DNA from: Elizabethkingia bruuniana
Lineage (GTDB): Bacteria > Bacteroidota > Bacteroidia > Flavobacteriales > Weeksellaceae
Direction of reading: 5' to 3'
DNA length: 64,000 nucleotides
NCBI RefSeq assembly: GCF_002024805.1
Contig: NZ_CP014337.1
Location: forward strand, 992,001 to 1,056,000
This document shows, one piece after another, positions 27,027-36,346 of this stretch (position 1 is its first letter; each line of letters begins with the position of its first letter). A model generated the notes under the pieces. That model did no database searches. It was not told the origin of the DNA and worked only from the letters and a program-made list of their open reading frames with translations. A program made the position numbers and the translations under genes.

Positions 27027-27947
27027 ATGATTGAATGGATAAAAGCAGCTCGTCTGCGAACATTACCACTTTCCCTTAGTGGTATTATTTTAGGCTCCCT
27101 TATTGCAAAATGGAAGCTTAATTCTGTAGGAGAAAGCTGGGATGTATGGGTTTTTGTACTGGCTTTAGTGGTGACGCTTTTGTATCAGGTGTTATCTAAT
27201 TATGCTAACGATTATGGAGATGGTGTAAAAGGTACAGACAAAAAAAGAGCCGGAGAGGCAGAAGCCAGAGCCGTAGCCTCAGGAAAGATTACAGCAAAAC
27301 AAATGCGTAATGCAGTCATTCTATTTTCTGTATTGTCATTGGCTTTTACAGTTTTATTATTATATAAAGCATTCTTTCCGGGACACATTCAGGCATTTTA
27401 TGTGTTTATAGGTTTAGGGATTGCCTGTATTTTTGCAGCGATTGGCTATACAGTAGGAAAAAGACCTTATGGTTACATGGGACTCGGAGATGTATTTGTA
27501 TTTATATTTTTTGGACTTGTGTCTGTAATGGGGTCTTACTATCTGTTTACTAAAACATTCGACTGGCAGATGATCTTACCGGCAACAGCTGTAGGACTGT
27601 TTAGTGTAGCTGTTCTTAACCTGAATAATATGCGGGATATAGAAAGTGACGCAGAGAGTGGTAAACATACTCTTGCATTAAAAATGGGCTTTAAAAAAGC
27701 TATGATCTACGAGATCATCTTGCTACAATTACCTCTTATTCTGATTTTGACCTATATGATGGTGTATGAAATCAGAAGTTATTATGCCTATATATTTATT
27801 ATTCTTTTCCTGCCTTTAATGGCTTTACGAAGAAGAATAATGGAAACTAAGGAACCAAGAAATCTGGATCCTTACCTAAAGCAAGTTGCTATTATGTGTT
27901 TTGCAATGAGCCTGCTTACAGGGATAGGTTTGAACCTGATTAAATAA
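27027..27947 (+). CDS. menA: 1,4-dihydroxy-2-naphthoate polyprenyltransferase
   Basis: Attaches the polyprenyl tail in menaquinone synthesis. 306 residues with about eight or nine transmembrane helices. The two UbiA-family Asp motifs are NYANDYGDGVKGTD (near 60-73) and NNMRDIESDAESGKHTLA (near 200). It follows menB, fitting a menaquinone operon. The GNAT gene starts 6 bp after its stop. Confidence 0.96.
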   Translation: MIEWIKAARLRTLPLSLSGIILGSLIAKWKLNSVGESWDVWVFVLALVVTLLYQVLSNYANDYGDGVKGTDKKRAGEAEARAVASGKITAKQMRNAVILFSVLSLAFTVLLLYKAFFPGHIQAFYVFIGLGIACIFAAIGYTVGKRPYGYMGLGDVFVFIFFGLVSVMGSYYLFTKTFDWQMILPATAVGLFSVAVLNLNNMRDIESDAESGKHTLALKMGFKKAMIYEIILLQLPLILILTYMMVYEIRSYYAYIFIILFLPLMALRRRIMETKEPRNLDPYLKQVAIMCFAMSLLTGIGLNLIK

Positions 27948-27953
27948 AATCTC

Positions 27954-28403
27954 ATGTTAATTAAAAAATCTGAACCTAAATATCATTCAGAATTATCAGA
28001 AATAGCCAAAAAGTCTAAAAGGTTTTGGGGCTATTCTGATGAATGGATGAACTTGTGGGATAAAGATTTAACATTAACAGAAGAATACATAGCTGCCAAC
28101 GAGGTATGGCAAATTGAGAATGAACCAGACAATATCATTGGATTTTATTCTTTTTACAGAGAAGATGAAAATTTTATCCGATTAGATTTTCTGTTTGTAA
28201 AGCCTGAATATATTGGATATGGCTATGGGAAATTATTAATAAACCATTTTTTTAGTCAGGTAATATTGCTTGCTGATAAAATTATATTGGATGCAGATCC
28301 GTATGCTGAAGAATTTTATCAAAAATTTGGTTTTAAAACAGTAGAAAATAAACCTACTAAAATAGAAGGAAGGTTTCTTCCGGTAATGTCAAAAATAATA
28401 TAA
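27954..28403 (+). CDS. GNAT-family N-acetyltransferase
   Basis: 149 residues. The acetyl-CoA loop region reads LFVKPEYIGYGYGKLLINHF (about 80-99), with a variant Q/R-x-x-G-x-G/A motif (YIGYGYG), and DADPYAEEFYQKFGFKTVE follows. IDs of this type are usually just acetyltransferases; the acceptor is unknown. It sits between menA and the MBL-fold hydrolase with 6-bp gaps on both sides, so it is probably in the men transcript. Confidence 0.85.
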   Translation: MLIKKSEPKYHSELSEIAKKSKRFWGYSDEWMNLWDKDLTLTEEYIAANEVWQIENEPDNIIGFYSFYREDENFIRLDFLFVKPEYIGYGYGKLLINHFFSQVILLADKIILDADPYAEEFYQKFGFKTVENKPTKIEGRFLPVMSKII

Positions 28404-28409
28404 AGTATT

Positions 28410-29096
28410 ATGAAATTCACTTTTTTAGGACAAAACTGTTTTTTGTTCACTTACAAAGGAAAAAATATCCTTTCGGATCCTTTCTACAATTATCAGAAAG
28501 AACAATCCGGATTTGATATTAAGGAACACAAAATTGACTATATTTTGTTAACGCATGCACATGGCGATCATATTGCGGATGTTGAAGAGGTATTAGCTCA
28601 TTATCCGGAAGCAACTATTATTGGGGTGCCAGAAGTATGCGGTTATTTTAAAAACGCGAAAAACACATGTGATATTAATCTGGGAGGATCTGCAAAAGTT
28701 GAAGGTCTTAAGATCTCCATGGTGCCAGCACATCATACCAGTTCTTTTCCGGATGGTACTTACGGTGGTGTACCAGTAGGTTATATCTTCAGACTTCCTG
28801 AAGGAAGAAATATGTACTTAGCAGGTGATACTGGAGTAATGGCTGATATGGAACTATTCCCAAGACTTTTTGGTAAAATCGAATTATCTATTCTGCCAGT
28901 AGGAAGTCACTATACAATGTGTCCAAGAAAAGCTGCATTTGCTGCAGGCGAATTATTAAAATCTCCAAAAGTAATTGGATGTCATTTCGATACTTTTCCT
29001 CCAATTACAATTAATCACGACAGTGCAATGAAGCATTTTGAAGAGAAAAATGTGGAGTTGGTTTTACCGAAACTGGGTGAGGAATTTGAATTTTAA
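28410..29096 (+). CDS. UPF0173-type metal-dependent hydrolase (MBL fold)
   Basis: 228 residues of the metallo-beta-lactamase fold. The metal motif is LTHAHGDHIADVE (H-x-H-x-D-H) near residues 49-60, with further ligands in PAHHTSSFPDG, MYLAGDTGVM and CHFDTFPPI. The length and motifs match the UPF0173 (YtkL-like) group. Physiological substrate unknown; cytosolic. It ends just before the opposite-strand SRP RNA gene. Confidence 0.9.
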   Translation: MKFTFLGQNCFLFTYKGKNILSDPFYNYQKEQSGFDIKEHKIDYILLTHAHGDHIADVEEVLAHYPEATIIGVPEVCGYFKNAKNTCDINLGGSAKVEGLKISMVPAHHTSSFPDGTYGGVPVGYIFRLPEGRNMYLAGDTGVMADMELFPRLFGKIELSILPVGSHYTMCPRKAAFAAGELLKSPKVIGCHFDTFPPITINHDSAMKHFEEKNVELVLPKLGEEFEF

Positions 29097-29107
29097 GAAA
29101 TAAAAAA

Positions 29108-29202
29108 TGGCAAGCTACCTACATCACACCGCTACGACCAATTACCTTTGCTGTGTTCCCACCCTGGAGGATTCTCAGGAGCTGGTTGTGTAGGACTTGC
29201 CA
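29108..29202 (-). ncRNA. ffs: Bacterial small signal recognition particle RNA (4.5S RNA)
   Basis: On the minus strand the transcript begins TGGCAAGTCCTACACAACC and ends GGTAGCTTGCCA, so its ends pair (TGGCAAG with CTTGCCA). The apical part reads CCTCCAGGGTGGGAACACAG, then CAAAGGTAA, as I recall for SRP RNAs of Bacteroidota. A T run follows (29102-29107) as terminator, and a perfect TATATTTG box sits just upstream. Length about 95 nt. It scaffolds Ffh for co-translational membrane targeting. Confidence 0.9.
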
Positions 29203-29205
29203 GTG

Positions 29206-29213
29206 CAAATATA
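29206..29213 (-). promoter_or_regulatory. -7 box of ffs
   Basis: TATATTTG. Because the RNA 5' end is fixed by its closing stem (29201 or 29202), transcription starts 4-5 nt after the box. Confidence 0.75.
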
Positions 29214-29359
29214 GAAATTATTTACGAATCCGGAAGAAAGATCCAAGAAAAAAAGTGTAATGATCCCCGTAAAATGGGGTAAATAGCTGATTTATAAATT
29301 AATATTTTTATTATTTTTTTTCTAAAATCGGACTTCCAACATCTATTATTATTAAAAAT

Positions 29360-29947
29360 ATGACGAAAAATCCTGTAGCTATCGGGTTAGTGTTGTTCGG
29401 AATTACCATGTTGGCGTTCTTTGTAGTGTACTATTTTTTTGCAAATGCCAGTTATTATAGTACCTCTATGAAGGTAAATGCATTTGGAATGCCTTTTTTG
29501 TATGCAGTTGGAGGATTTCTCTCTGTATATTGGTATAGAGGAGCTGGGAAAATAACTTATCCACAGGCTTTTAAGCAAGCTTTTGTAACATTATTTATAG
29601 GAGGATTCCTTTCTGTAATGTCCATTTTTGCTTTTCTTAATTATGTAGATACTGATGCCAGAGATTTACTAAACCATCAGTATATTCAGACCGAATTAAC
29701 CAATCTGGATGAAGCTTATACCAAGCAAAAGTCTGAAGCAGTACATCTTAAAGATCAGAGCAAATTGGGTGAATTAGACAAAAATTATAACGATGCAAAG
29801 CTTGCAAGAGAAGCTGCAATAAAGGAAAATAGAAATTATTTTTCATTTAGTTTTCTTTCTGCCGTTTTTGGAGGCTTTATGTTATTTTATCTACTTTTGT
29901 CAATCGTAATAGCAGCGTTTTTGAAGAACAAAAAACGCTACGAATAA
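29360..29947 (+). CDS. DUF4199 membrane protein
   Basis: 195 residues with four predicted transmembrane helices (about 6-28, 40-58, 72-92 and 160-187) and a charged helical loop (about 98-155, with QSKLGELDKNYNDAKLAREA) that may be a coiled coil. This layout is the DUF4199 family of Bacteroidota, function unknown. It is commonly next to a family 2 glycosyltransferase, as here (15 bp gap), so a role in the same lipid-linked sugar step is possible but only inferred. Confidence 0.85.
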   Translation: MTKNPVAIGLVLFGITMLAFFVVYYFFANASYYSTSMKVNAFGMPFLYAVGGFLSVYWYRGAGKITYPQAFKQAFVTLFIGGFLSVMSIFAFLNYVDTDARDLLNHQYIQTELTNLDEAYTKQKSEAVHLKDQSKLGELDKNYNDAKLAREAAIKENRNYFSFSFLSAVFGGFMLFYLLLSIVIAAFLKNKKRYE

Positions 29948-29962
29948 AATTAAAAATACTGA

Positions 29963-30913
29963 ATGGATCTTTCTATTATTATCCCGCTTCTTAATGAAGA
30001 ACAATCTCTTGAAGAGCTTTTTTCCAGAATAGACAATGTATGTAATGAGAATGATTTCTCTTATGAAGTATGGTTTGTGGATGATGGTTCTACCGACAAT
30101 TCATGGGGCGTTATACAACTACTTTCTGCATCACATCCGCAGGTACATGCTATAAGATTTACCCGTAATTATGGTAAATCTCAGGCTTTGCATGCTGCTT
30201 TTGAGAAGGCAAAAGGCGAAGTTGTAATTACTATGGATGCCGACCTTCAGGACTTCCCGGAAGAAATACCAGGACTGGTAGAAAAATTAAGAGAAGGGAA
30301 TTACGATATTGTAAGTGGCTGGAAAAAGAAACGTTTTGATAATGTAATGACCAAGAATATCCCGTCCAAATTATTCAATGCTTCGGCAAGGAAAGTTTCG
30401 GGTGTTTTCTTACACGATTTCAACTGCGGATTGAAGGCTTACAAAAAGCAAGTTGTTAAAACTGTAGATGTATACGGTGATATGCACCGTTATATTCCGG
30501 TATTGGCGGCTCATGCAGGATTTAAAAATATCACTGAAAAAGAAGTAAAACACCAGGCTCGTCCTTATGGTACTTCCAAATTTGGAGCAAACCGTTTTAT
30601 CAGAGGGTTTTTAGATCTGATAACTCTATGGTTCGTAAGCCGATTTGGCGGGCGCCCGATGCATTTCTTTGGTGCCGCAGGTACTGTAATGTTTATTATA
30701 GGTTTTCTTTCAGCCTTATGGCTGGGGATTTCTAAGCTAATAGATGTTGCAAGAGGAATGTACGGACATCTGATTGCAGATAATCCTTGGTTCTATATCG
30801 CATTAACAATGATGATTCTTGGTACTCAGCTATTTATTGCCGGATTCCTTGGTGAGATGTTGATCAGAACAAATCGTGAGCGCAAAAATTATCATATTGA
30901 AGAGATAATTTAA
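29963..30913 (+). CDS. Family 2 glycosyltransferase, polyprenyl-phosphate type
   Basis: 316 residues. A GT-A domain (LSIIIPLLNEEQSLEEL; the catalytic metal motif is the D-x-D of MDADLQDFPEE, residues 92 and 94) is followed by two transmembrane helices (about 235-258 and 273-298). This is the DPM1/ArnC/GtrB arrangement, which transfers a sugar or sugar-amine to polyprenyl phosphate. The sugar is unknown. It is close to DUF4199, upstream, and DUF2807, downstream. Confidence 0.92.
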   Translation: MDLSIIIPLLNEEQSLEELFSRIDNVCNENDFSYEVWFVDDGSTDNSWGVIQLLSASHPQVHAIRFTRNYGKSQALHAAFEKAKGEVVITMDADLQDFPEEIPGLVEKLREGNYDIVSGWKKKRFDNVMTKNIPSKLFNASARKVSGVFLHDFNCGLKAYKKQVVKTVDVYGDMHRYIPVLAAHAGFKNITEKEVKHQARPYGTSKFGANRFIRGFLDLITLWFVSRFGGRPMHFFGAAGTVMFIIGFLSALWLGISKLIDVARGMYGHLIADNPWFYIALTMMILGTQLFIAGFLGEMLIRTNRERKNYHIEEII

Positions 30914-30951
30914 TTAAAAATAGCTAAATTCAAACTTTAATTTTTAAACGG

Positions 30952-31653
30952 ATGAAAAAATTACTTTATATATTTCTTGTCATCGGTTTGGTTTCCTGTT
31001 CCAAAGTGAAACCAAAGGGAGAGATCACAACAAAAGATGTGAATATTCAGGATTTTAATAAATTGGATGTCAGTGGGAAATTTAAAATTTTCTATGTACA
31101 GAATCCTAAAAACATGGTTTCTGTGGAGACCTATCCTAATGTCTTTGATAATCTTAAAATTGAAGTAAAAGATAAAACGCTTTATATTTCAGAGAAAAGC
31201 AAGACAGAAGGTGTGGATATGTACAATATTATGTTATACTCTAAAAATAACTTGGAAAGTATAACAATGGCAGATTCAACAGATATTACGATTTCCAGCC
31301 AGATGTCGGTACCGGCATTTAAACTGAAGATTAAAGACAATGCTAAATTCATGGGCTCTGTTTTAGCTAATAAAGCAGATATAACTATGACAAACAAAGC
31401 AAAAGCAAATCTTTTAGGCAGAACGTTGGATGCAAATGTTGCGATTAGTGACACAGCAAGTATTATTTCTCCTTACTGGTATATTAACAATCTGAATATA
31501 ACCTCTAAAAATGGAAATTATTCAGAATTTTCAGTGGATGACGAACTAAACGGAAGCTTGGGAAATACTGCAGAATTAGTATACTATGGTAATCCGCAGA
31601 AGAAAATAAAAGTAACAGATAAAGCTAAATTAGAGCAAAAACAAAAACCTTAA
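30952..31653 (+). CDS. Head-GIN domain (DUF2807) lipoprotein
   Basis: 233 residues. The lipobox is L-V-S-C with Cys16. The body is repetitive beta structure (VNIQDFNKLDVSGKFKIFYV, SITMADSTDITI, ADITMTNKAKANLLG) of the DUF2807 right-handed-helix type, found in many exported Bacteroidota proteins. Role unknown; probably attached to the outer or inner membrane. It is 3 bp upstream of the phosphohexomutase gene. Confidence 0.88.
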   Translation: MKKLLYIFLVIGLVSCSKVKPKGEITTKDVNIQDFNKLDVSGKFKIFYVQNPKNMVSVETYPNVFDNLKIEVKDKTLYISEKSKTEGVDMYNIMLYSKNNLESITMADSTDITISSQMSVPAFKLKIKDNAKFMGSVLANKADITMTNKAKANLLGRTLDANVAISDTASIISPYWYINNLNITSKNGNYSEFSVDDELNGSLGNTAELVYYGNPQKKIKVTDKAKLEQKQKP

Positions 31654-31656
31654 TAT

Positions 31657-33402
31657 ATGACGTCATTAGATAAAGCAAAATTGTGGCTAGGAGAAGGTTT
31701 CGATGATGAAACGAAAAAAGAAGTCCAGGCATTAATAGATAATAATCCAGCTGAACTGGAGGATGCTTTTTATAAAAATCTGGAATTCGGAACAGGAGGT
31801 ATGCGCGGAATCATGGGCGTTGGCACCAACCGTCTGAATAAATATACATTAGGGCAGGCTACACAGGGATTAGCAAACTACCTTCATCAACAATTTCCAG
31901 GTGAAGAAACTGCAGATTCGGCGAAGACGGAGGCGAGCCAAATTAAAGTTGCTATCGCTTATGATGTTCGCCACAACTCTCCGGAATTCGGAAAGTTAGT
32001 TACAGATGTTTTAACAGCAAATGGTATTAAAGTTTTACTATTTGAAGAACACAGACCAACTCCGGAATTGTCTTTTACTGTAAGAGATAAAAAATGTAAT
32101 GCTGGTATTGTACTTACAGCGTCGCATAACCCACCGGAATATAATGGTTATAAAGTATACTGGAATGACGGAGCACAGGTAGTTCCGCCAAATGATAACG
32201 GAATTATTTCTGAAGTAGAAAAAACTCAGTTTAACGAGATTAAATTCAACGGAAACGATGATCTAATCGAGTGGATAGGAGCAGATCAGGACGATGTATA
32301 CATCGATGCATGTATCGAAAATTCTTTATATCAGAATGTTGGTAGAGATTTGTTGAATATTGTTTTCACTTCTATCCACGGAACGACCTATACAACTATT
32401 CCTAAGGCTTTAGCAAAAGCAGGTTTTACAAGAGTAGACCTGGTTACGGAACAAATGATCCCAAGTGGGAATTTCCCGACAGTAGAATCTCCAAATCCTG
32501 AAGAACCAGCTGCGCTTTCTATGGCAATGGATCTGGCTAAGGTTACCAATGCCGACATTGTAATAGGAACAGACCCGGATGGTGACAGATTAGGAATTGC
32601 TGTAAGAAATCTGGATGGAGAAATGCAGTTGTTAAACGGTAACCAGACCAATACATTCCTTACTTATTATATTTTAGATCAGTGGAAAAAACAAGGTAGA
32701 ATTACCGGGAAAGAATTCATTGGTTCTACTATTGTAACGTCAGATATTTTCTATGATATTGCAAAGAAATTTGGAGTTGACTGTAAGGTTGGACTAACCG
32801 GCTTCAAGTGGATTGGTAAAATGATCCGCGATTTTGAAGGACAGGAGAAGTTTATCTGCGGTGGTGAAGAGAGCTTTGGATTTATGACCGGAGATTTTGT
32901 TCGTGATAAAGACTCTTGTGGAAGTATTCTTTTAGCTTGTGAAATTGCTGCATGGTGCAAGGCCAATGGTAAAACAGTATATGAGTACCTTATCGATATC
33001 TACAAAGATCTTGGAATGTACTATGAAGGATTGGTAAACATTACGAAAAAAGGAAAAGATGGTGCAGAGCAGATTAAGCAGATGATGACGGATTTCCGTC
33101 AGTCTCCGCCAAAAACTTTAGCAGAATCACCTGTAGCTGAAGTAAAAGATTTCCAAGAGCAGACAAGTTTGCTAATTTCTACGAATGAGAAATCTGTAAT
33201 GAATGATATTCCGAAATCTAACGTATTAATCTATTATACAGAAGACGGAACAAAAGTATGTATTCGTCCTTCCGGAACAGAGCCAAAGATTAAATTCTAC
33301 GTTTCTGTGAAAGAACAGATCGCTTCGGAACAAGATTTTAAAGATAAATTAGTTTCTCTGGAAGCTAAAATCCAGCAGATTAAAACAGACCTGAATTTAT
33401 AA
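31657..33402 (+). CDS. Phosphoglucomutase/phosphomannomutase family enzyme
   Basis: 581 residues, cytosolic. The phosphoserine loop is TASHNPPE with Ser156; the metal loop is DPDGDR (Asp306, Asp308, Asp310); the sugar loop is GGEESFGF (near 402-409); and the phosphate loop is RPSGTEPK (near 537-544). The set belongs to the long PGM/PMM type (PgcA-like). It interconverts hexose 1- and 6-phosphates for envelope sugars. The aminotransferase gene follows after 45 bp. Confidence 0.93.
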   Translation: MTSLDKAKLWLGEGFDDETKKEVQALIDNNPAELEDAFYKNLEFGTGGMRGIMGVGTNRLNKYTLGQATQGLANYLHQQFPGEETADSAKTEASQIKVAIAYDVRHNSPEFGKLVTDVLTANGIKVLLFEEHRPTPELSFTVRDKKCNAGIVLTASHNPPEYNGYKVYWNDGAQVVPPNDNGIISEVEKTQFNEIKFNGNDDLIEWIGADQDDVYIDACIENSLYQNVGRDLLNIVFTSIHGTTYTTIPKALAKAGFTRVDLVTEQMIPSGNFPTVESPNPEEPAALSMAMDLAKVTNADIVIGTDPDGDRLGIAVRNLDGEMQLLNGNQTNTFLTYYILDQWKKQGRITGKEFIGSTIVTSDIFYDIAKKFGVDCKVGLTGFKWIGKMIRDFEGQEKFICGGEESFGFMTGDFVRDKDSCGSILLACEIAAWCKANGKTVYEYLIDIYKDLGMYYEGLVNITKKGKDGAEQIKQMMTDFRQSPPKTLAESPVAEVKDFQEQTSLLISTNEKSVMNDIPKSNVLIYYTEDGTKVCIRPSGTEPKIKFYVSVKEQIASEQDFKDKLVSLEAKIQQIKTDLNL

Positions 33403-33447
33403 TCAACCAAATAAAAGACCGTTAATCTATAACTGTCCATCAAAAAT

Positions 33448-34701
33448 ATGAAAGTATCTAAACTAGCCGCAAACCTTATAGGCTCAGAAATTGTAAAAAT
33501 AGGAAACGAAGTTAACGATATGAAAGCTAAAGGAGCCGAAATCGCTAACCTTACTATTGGGGATTTAAACTCCAATATTTATCCAATCCCTGCGGGATTA
33601 AAAGACGAAATTCAGAAAGCTTATCAGAATAATCTTACCAATTATCCGCCAGCAAACGGATTATTAGGACTAAGAACTGCTGTTTCAAAAGATCTTAAAT
33701 CAAGATGGGGATTAGATTATGCGGCAGGTGATATTTTAATTACTGCAGGGTCACGTCCTTTGATTTATGCAGTTTATAAAACCATTGTAGACGAAGGTGA
33801 TAAAGTAATATATCCTACACCATCTTGGAATAACAATCATTATGCATATCTTACTTCAGCTAATGCAGTAGAAGTAAAAACGACTCAGGAAAACAATTTC
33901 CTGCCTACAGCAGATGATTTAAGACCACACTTATCAGGTGCAGTTTTATTAGCTTTATGTTCTCCACTTAATCCTACAGGGACAATGTTTACCAAAGATC
34001 AGCTTTCTGAAATCTGTGAAATGGTATTGGAGGAAAATAAAAAGCGTGGTGCAGACGAGAAACCTTTATATCTGATGTACGATCAGATTTATTCTAATCT
34101 TACTTTTGAGGCAGAACATTTCAATCCGGTATCTTTATTCCCGGAAATGAAAGAATATACAATCTATATTGATGGTATTTCTAAATGTCTTGCTGCAACG
34201 GGAGTACGTGTAGGTTGGGGGTTCGGGCCAAGCCTTATTATGGGCAAAATGGCAGCTTTGCTAACGCACGTTGGGGCATGGGCTCCAAAGCCAGAGCAGG
34301 AGGCTACAGCTAAGTTCTATGAAAACCAGGAAAATGTAGATCATTTTGTTACGGATTTCAAAGATAAATTACAGGCAAGCTTGAAAGTTTTGCATGGAGG
34401 AATTCAGGAGATTAAAAATAAAGGATTGGCAGTAGAGAGTATTCAGCCTATGGGTGCTTTATATCTTACAATTAAACTTGACTTTATTGGTAAAACGAAA
34501 CCAGACGGAACGAAAATAGAAAACTCTTCAGATTTAGTATTCTATTTGATTCAGAAAGGTGGCGTTGCATTAGTGCCATTCTCTGCTTTCGGCTGTGAAG
34601 TAACTGAGCCATGGTTCCGTGCATCGGTAGGAGGCTTATCGGTTGATGAAATTAAAACCATGCTACCAAAACTGGAGCAAGCACTTGCTAAATTAGCATA
34701 A
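33448..34701 (+). CDS. PLP-dependent class I/II aminotransferase
   Basis: 417 residues of fold type I. The PLP lysine is Lys246 in IDGISKCLAATGVRVGWGFG, with CSPLNPTGTMFT near residue 171 and the terminal Arg in WFRASVG. It resembles aspartate/alanine-type aminotransferases; the substrate is not determined. A repeat-rich 115-bp gap separates it from kdsB. Confidence 0.9.
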   Translation: MKVSKLAANLIGSEIVKIGNEVNDMKAKGAEIANLTIGDLNSNIYPIPAGLKDEIQKAYQNNLTNYPPANGLLGLRTAVSKDLKSRWGLDYAAGDILITAGSRPLIYAVYKTIVDEGDKVIYPTPSWNNNHYAYLTSANAVEVKTTQENNFLPTADDLRPHLSGAVLLALCSPLNPTGTMFTKDQLSEICEMVLEENKKRGADEKPLYLMYDQIYSNLTFEAEHFNPVSLFPEMKEYTIYIDGISKCLAATGVRVGWGFGPSLIMGKMAALLTHVGAWAPKPEQEATAKFYENQENVDHFVTDFKDKLQASLKVLHGGIQEIKNKGLAVESIQPMGALYLTIKLDFIGKTKPDGTKIENSSDLVFYLIQKGGVALVPFSAFGCEVTEPWFRASVGGLSVDEIKTMLPKLEQALAKLA

Positions 34702-34708
34702 CAATATA

Positions 34709-34799
34709 TTAATGTAACAGTGTATCAATGTAGCAATATACCAATGTAGAAGAGGTTAATTGTATTGCTCGATTGTTACACCGTTATATTGGTCATTAT
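34709..34799. repeat. Degenerate AATGTAACA-type repeat, partly inverted
   Basis: The left part has TAATGTAACAGTGTATCAAT and more units. The right part (about 34762-34799) is its imperfect inverse complement, containing ATTGTTACACCG. The unit matches the tandem array at 40357-40470. Confidence 0.6.
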
Positions 34800-34816
34800 T
34801 AAATTATTAATAGAAA

Positions 34817-35551
34817 ATGAAAGTAATCGCAGTTATTCCTGCACGTTATAATTCTACCAGATTTCCGGGAAAACTAATGGAAATTCTGGAAGATAAAACT
34901 GTAATCTCTACAACCTATAAAAATGTTGAAGAAACAGGTTTGTTTGATGACGTTTTTGTGGCTACAGATTCGGAGATTATTTTTGAAGAAGTAACAAGAA
35001 ACGGAGGCAAGGCTGTAATGACGGGTGAACATGAAACGGGAAGTGACAGGATAGCAGAGGCGGTTCAGAATATCGATTGCGATATTGTGATTAACGTTCA
35101 GGGGGATGAACCTTTTCTGAAAAAAGAACCTCTTGGCCAACTTATAAAAGTATTCGAAAACGATCCTAATGCAGAAATTTCATTAGCTTCGTTGAAAATA
35201 AAACTTCATCATTTTGAAGAAGTACAGAATCCTAATAATGTAAAAGTAATTACCGACAACAATGGTTTTGCACTTTATTTTAGCCGTTCTGTAATTCCTT
35301 ATCCAAGAGAAGAATCTTTTCAGGTAGAATATTTTAAACATATTGGCGTTTATGCTTTTAGAAAACAGGCATTACTTAACTTTGCCAGACTTCAGCAAAA
35401 GCCTTTGGAAATAGCTGAAAAAATTGAATGTATCAGATATCTGGAATACGGGATGAAGATAAAACTTCTCGAAACCGATTTTATCGGCGTAGGTATCGAT
35501 ACTCCGGATGATCTGAAAAAGGCTAAGGAGATTATAGCCAATAAAGGCTAA
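34817..35551 (+). CDS. kdsB: 3-deoxy-manno-octulosonate cytidylyltransferase
   Basis: Activates KDO as CMP-KDO for lipid A-core assembly. 244 residues. [19 protein letters not shown] at the N-terminus is the nucleotide loop, with [10 protein letters not shown] (about 93-102) and [15 protein letters not shown] further on. It is consistent with a Gram-negative envelope and sits among cell-envelope sugar genes. The LolA-like gene follows after 30 bp. Confidence 0.97.
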   Translation: MKVIAVIPARYNSTRFPGKLMEILEDKTVISTTYKNVEETGLFDDVFVATDSEIIFEEVTRNGGKAVMTGEHETGSDRIAEAVQNIDCDIVINVQGDEPFLKKEPLGQLIKVFENDPNAEISLASLKIKLHHFEEVQNPNNVKVITDNNGFALYFSRSVIPYPREESFQVEYFKHIGVYAFRKQALLNFARLQQKPLEIAEKIECIRYLEYGMKIKLLETDFIGVGIDTPDDLKKAKEIIANKG

Positions 35552-35581
35552 TCTCCGGAAATATTAACTTTAAAAATATTT

Positions 35582-36244
35582 ATGAAGAAACTTATTTTAG
35601 TTGTACTTGTTGGTGTCTGCCAAATGTTTTTCTCCCAGACAGCGGAGCAAATTATTGAAAAAAACATTCAGAGTACAGGAGGATTAACACAGTGGAAATT
35701 ACTTAACTCTATAATGTTACAGGGGAAAGTAGTTTTGGGTGTTAGTGAAGAATATCCTGTGAAAATATTCCAGCAAAGACCTAATCTGAAAAAAACAAGC
35801 TTTACCATTAAAGGAAAAGAGTATGCGATTGAAGGTTTTGACGGAGAGAAAGGTTATTCTATGAATTTTGCAACGAATAAGCTGGTAGAAGTAAAAGATT
35901 ATGTTGCAGAAAGTTTCGATACAGACTTTATAGATTATGATTCTAAAGGATTTGTAGCAAATTATCTGGGCAAAGAAAAAATAGGTAATGTAGATTGCTT
36001 TAAAGTAGAATTGGTAAAGAATGTAAATAAAACTGTTTATTACTTCGATGCCAATACGTATATGCTGGTAAGAGAGATTAACAAGACAGATATTCTTACT
36101 TATTATGATTACCGTAAAGTAGGGAATCTGTTAATGCCATTCAGAATTGAATCTTCATCTCAGAAAAAAGAAGGAGATTATGTACTTTTGTTTAGCAAAA
36201 TAGAAGTGAATAAAGTATTCCCAAATAATACTTTTAAATTCTAA
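35582..36244 (+). CDS. LolA-like exported protein
   Basis: 220 residues. The signal peptide ends at FFSQT. The remainder (EQIIEKNIQSTGGLTQWKLL, then beta strands ending LLMPFRIESSSQKKEGDYVL) has the unclosed-barrel pattern of the outer-membrane lipoprotein-sorting (LolA/LolB-like) superfamily. It is not a canonical LolA and its ligand is unknown. It is between kdsB and the glutathione peroxidase gene. Confidence 0.78.
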   Translation: MKKLILVVLVGVCQMFFSQTAEQIIEKNIQSTGGLTQWKLLNSIMLQGKVVLGVSEEYPVKIFQQRPNLKKTSFTIKGKEYAIEGFDGEKGYSMNFATNKLVEVKDYVAESFDTDFIDYDSKGFVANYLGKEKIGNVDCFKVELVKNVNKTVYYFDANTYMLVREINKTDILTYYDYRKVGNLLMPFRIESSSQKKEGDYVLLFSKIEVNKVFPNNTFKF

Positions 36245-36346
36245 TAAAATATAAATATTATAAAACGAGCATGATTCGTAATAATTTCAAGGATGAAGAC
36301 TATCATGCGGGTCTCATCCGACCAAATTTTAAAAAAAATATTACAG

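Noticed and set aside
36293-36346. Upstream ATG extending the glutathione peroxidase by 18 residues
   Set aside because: The extension would hide a clear signal peptide that starts at 36347, and its residues do not resemble family sequence.
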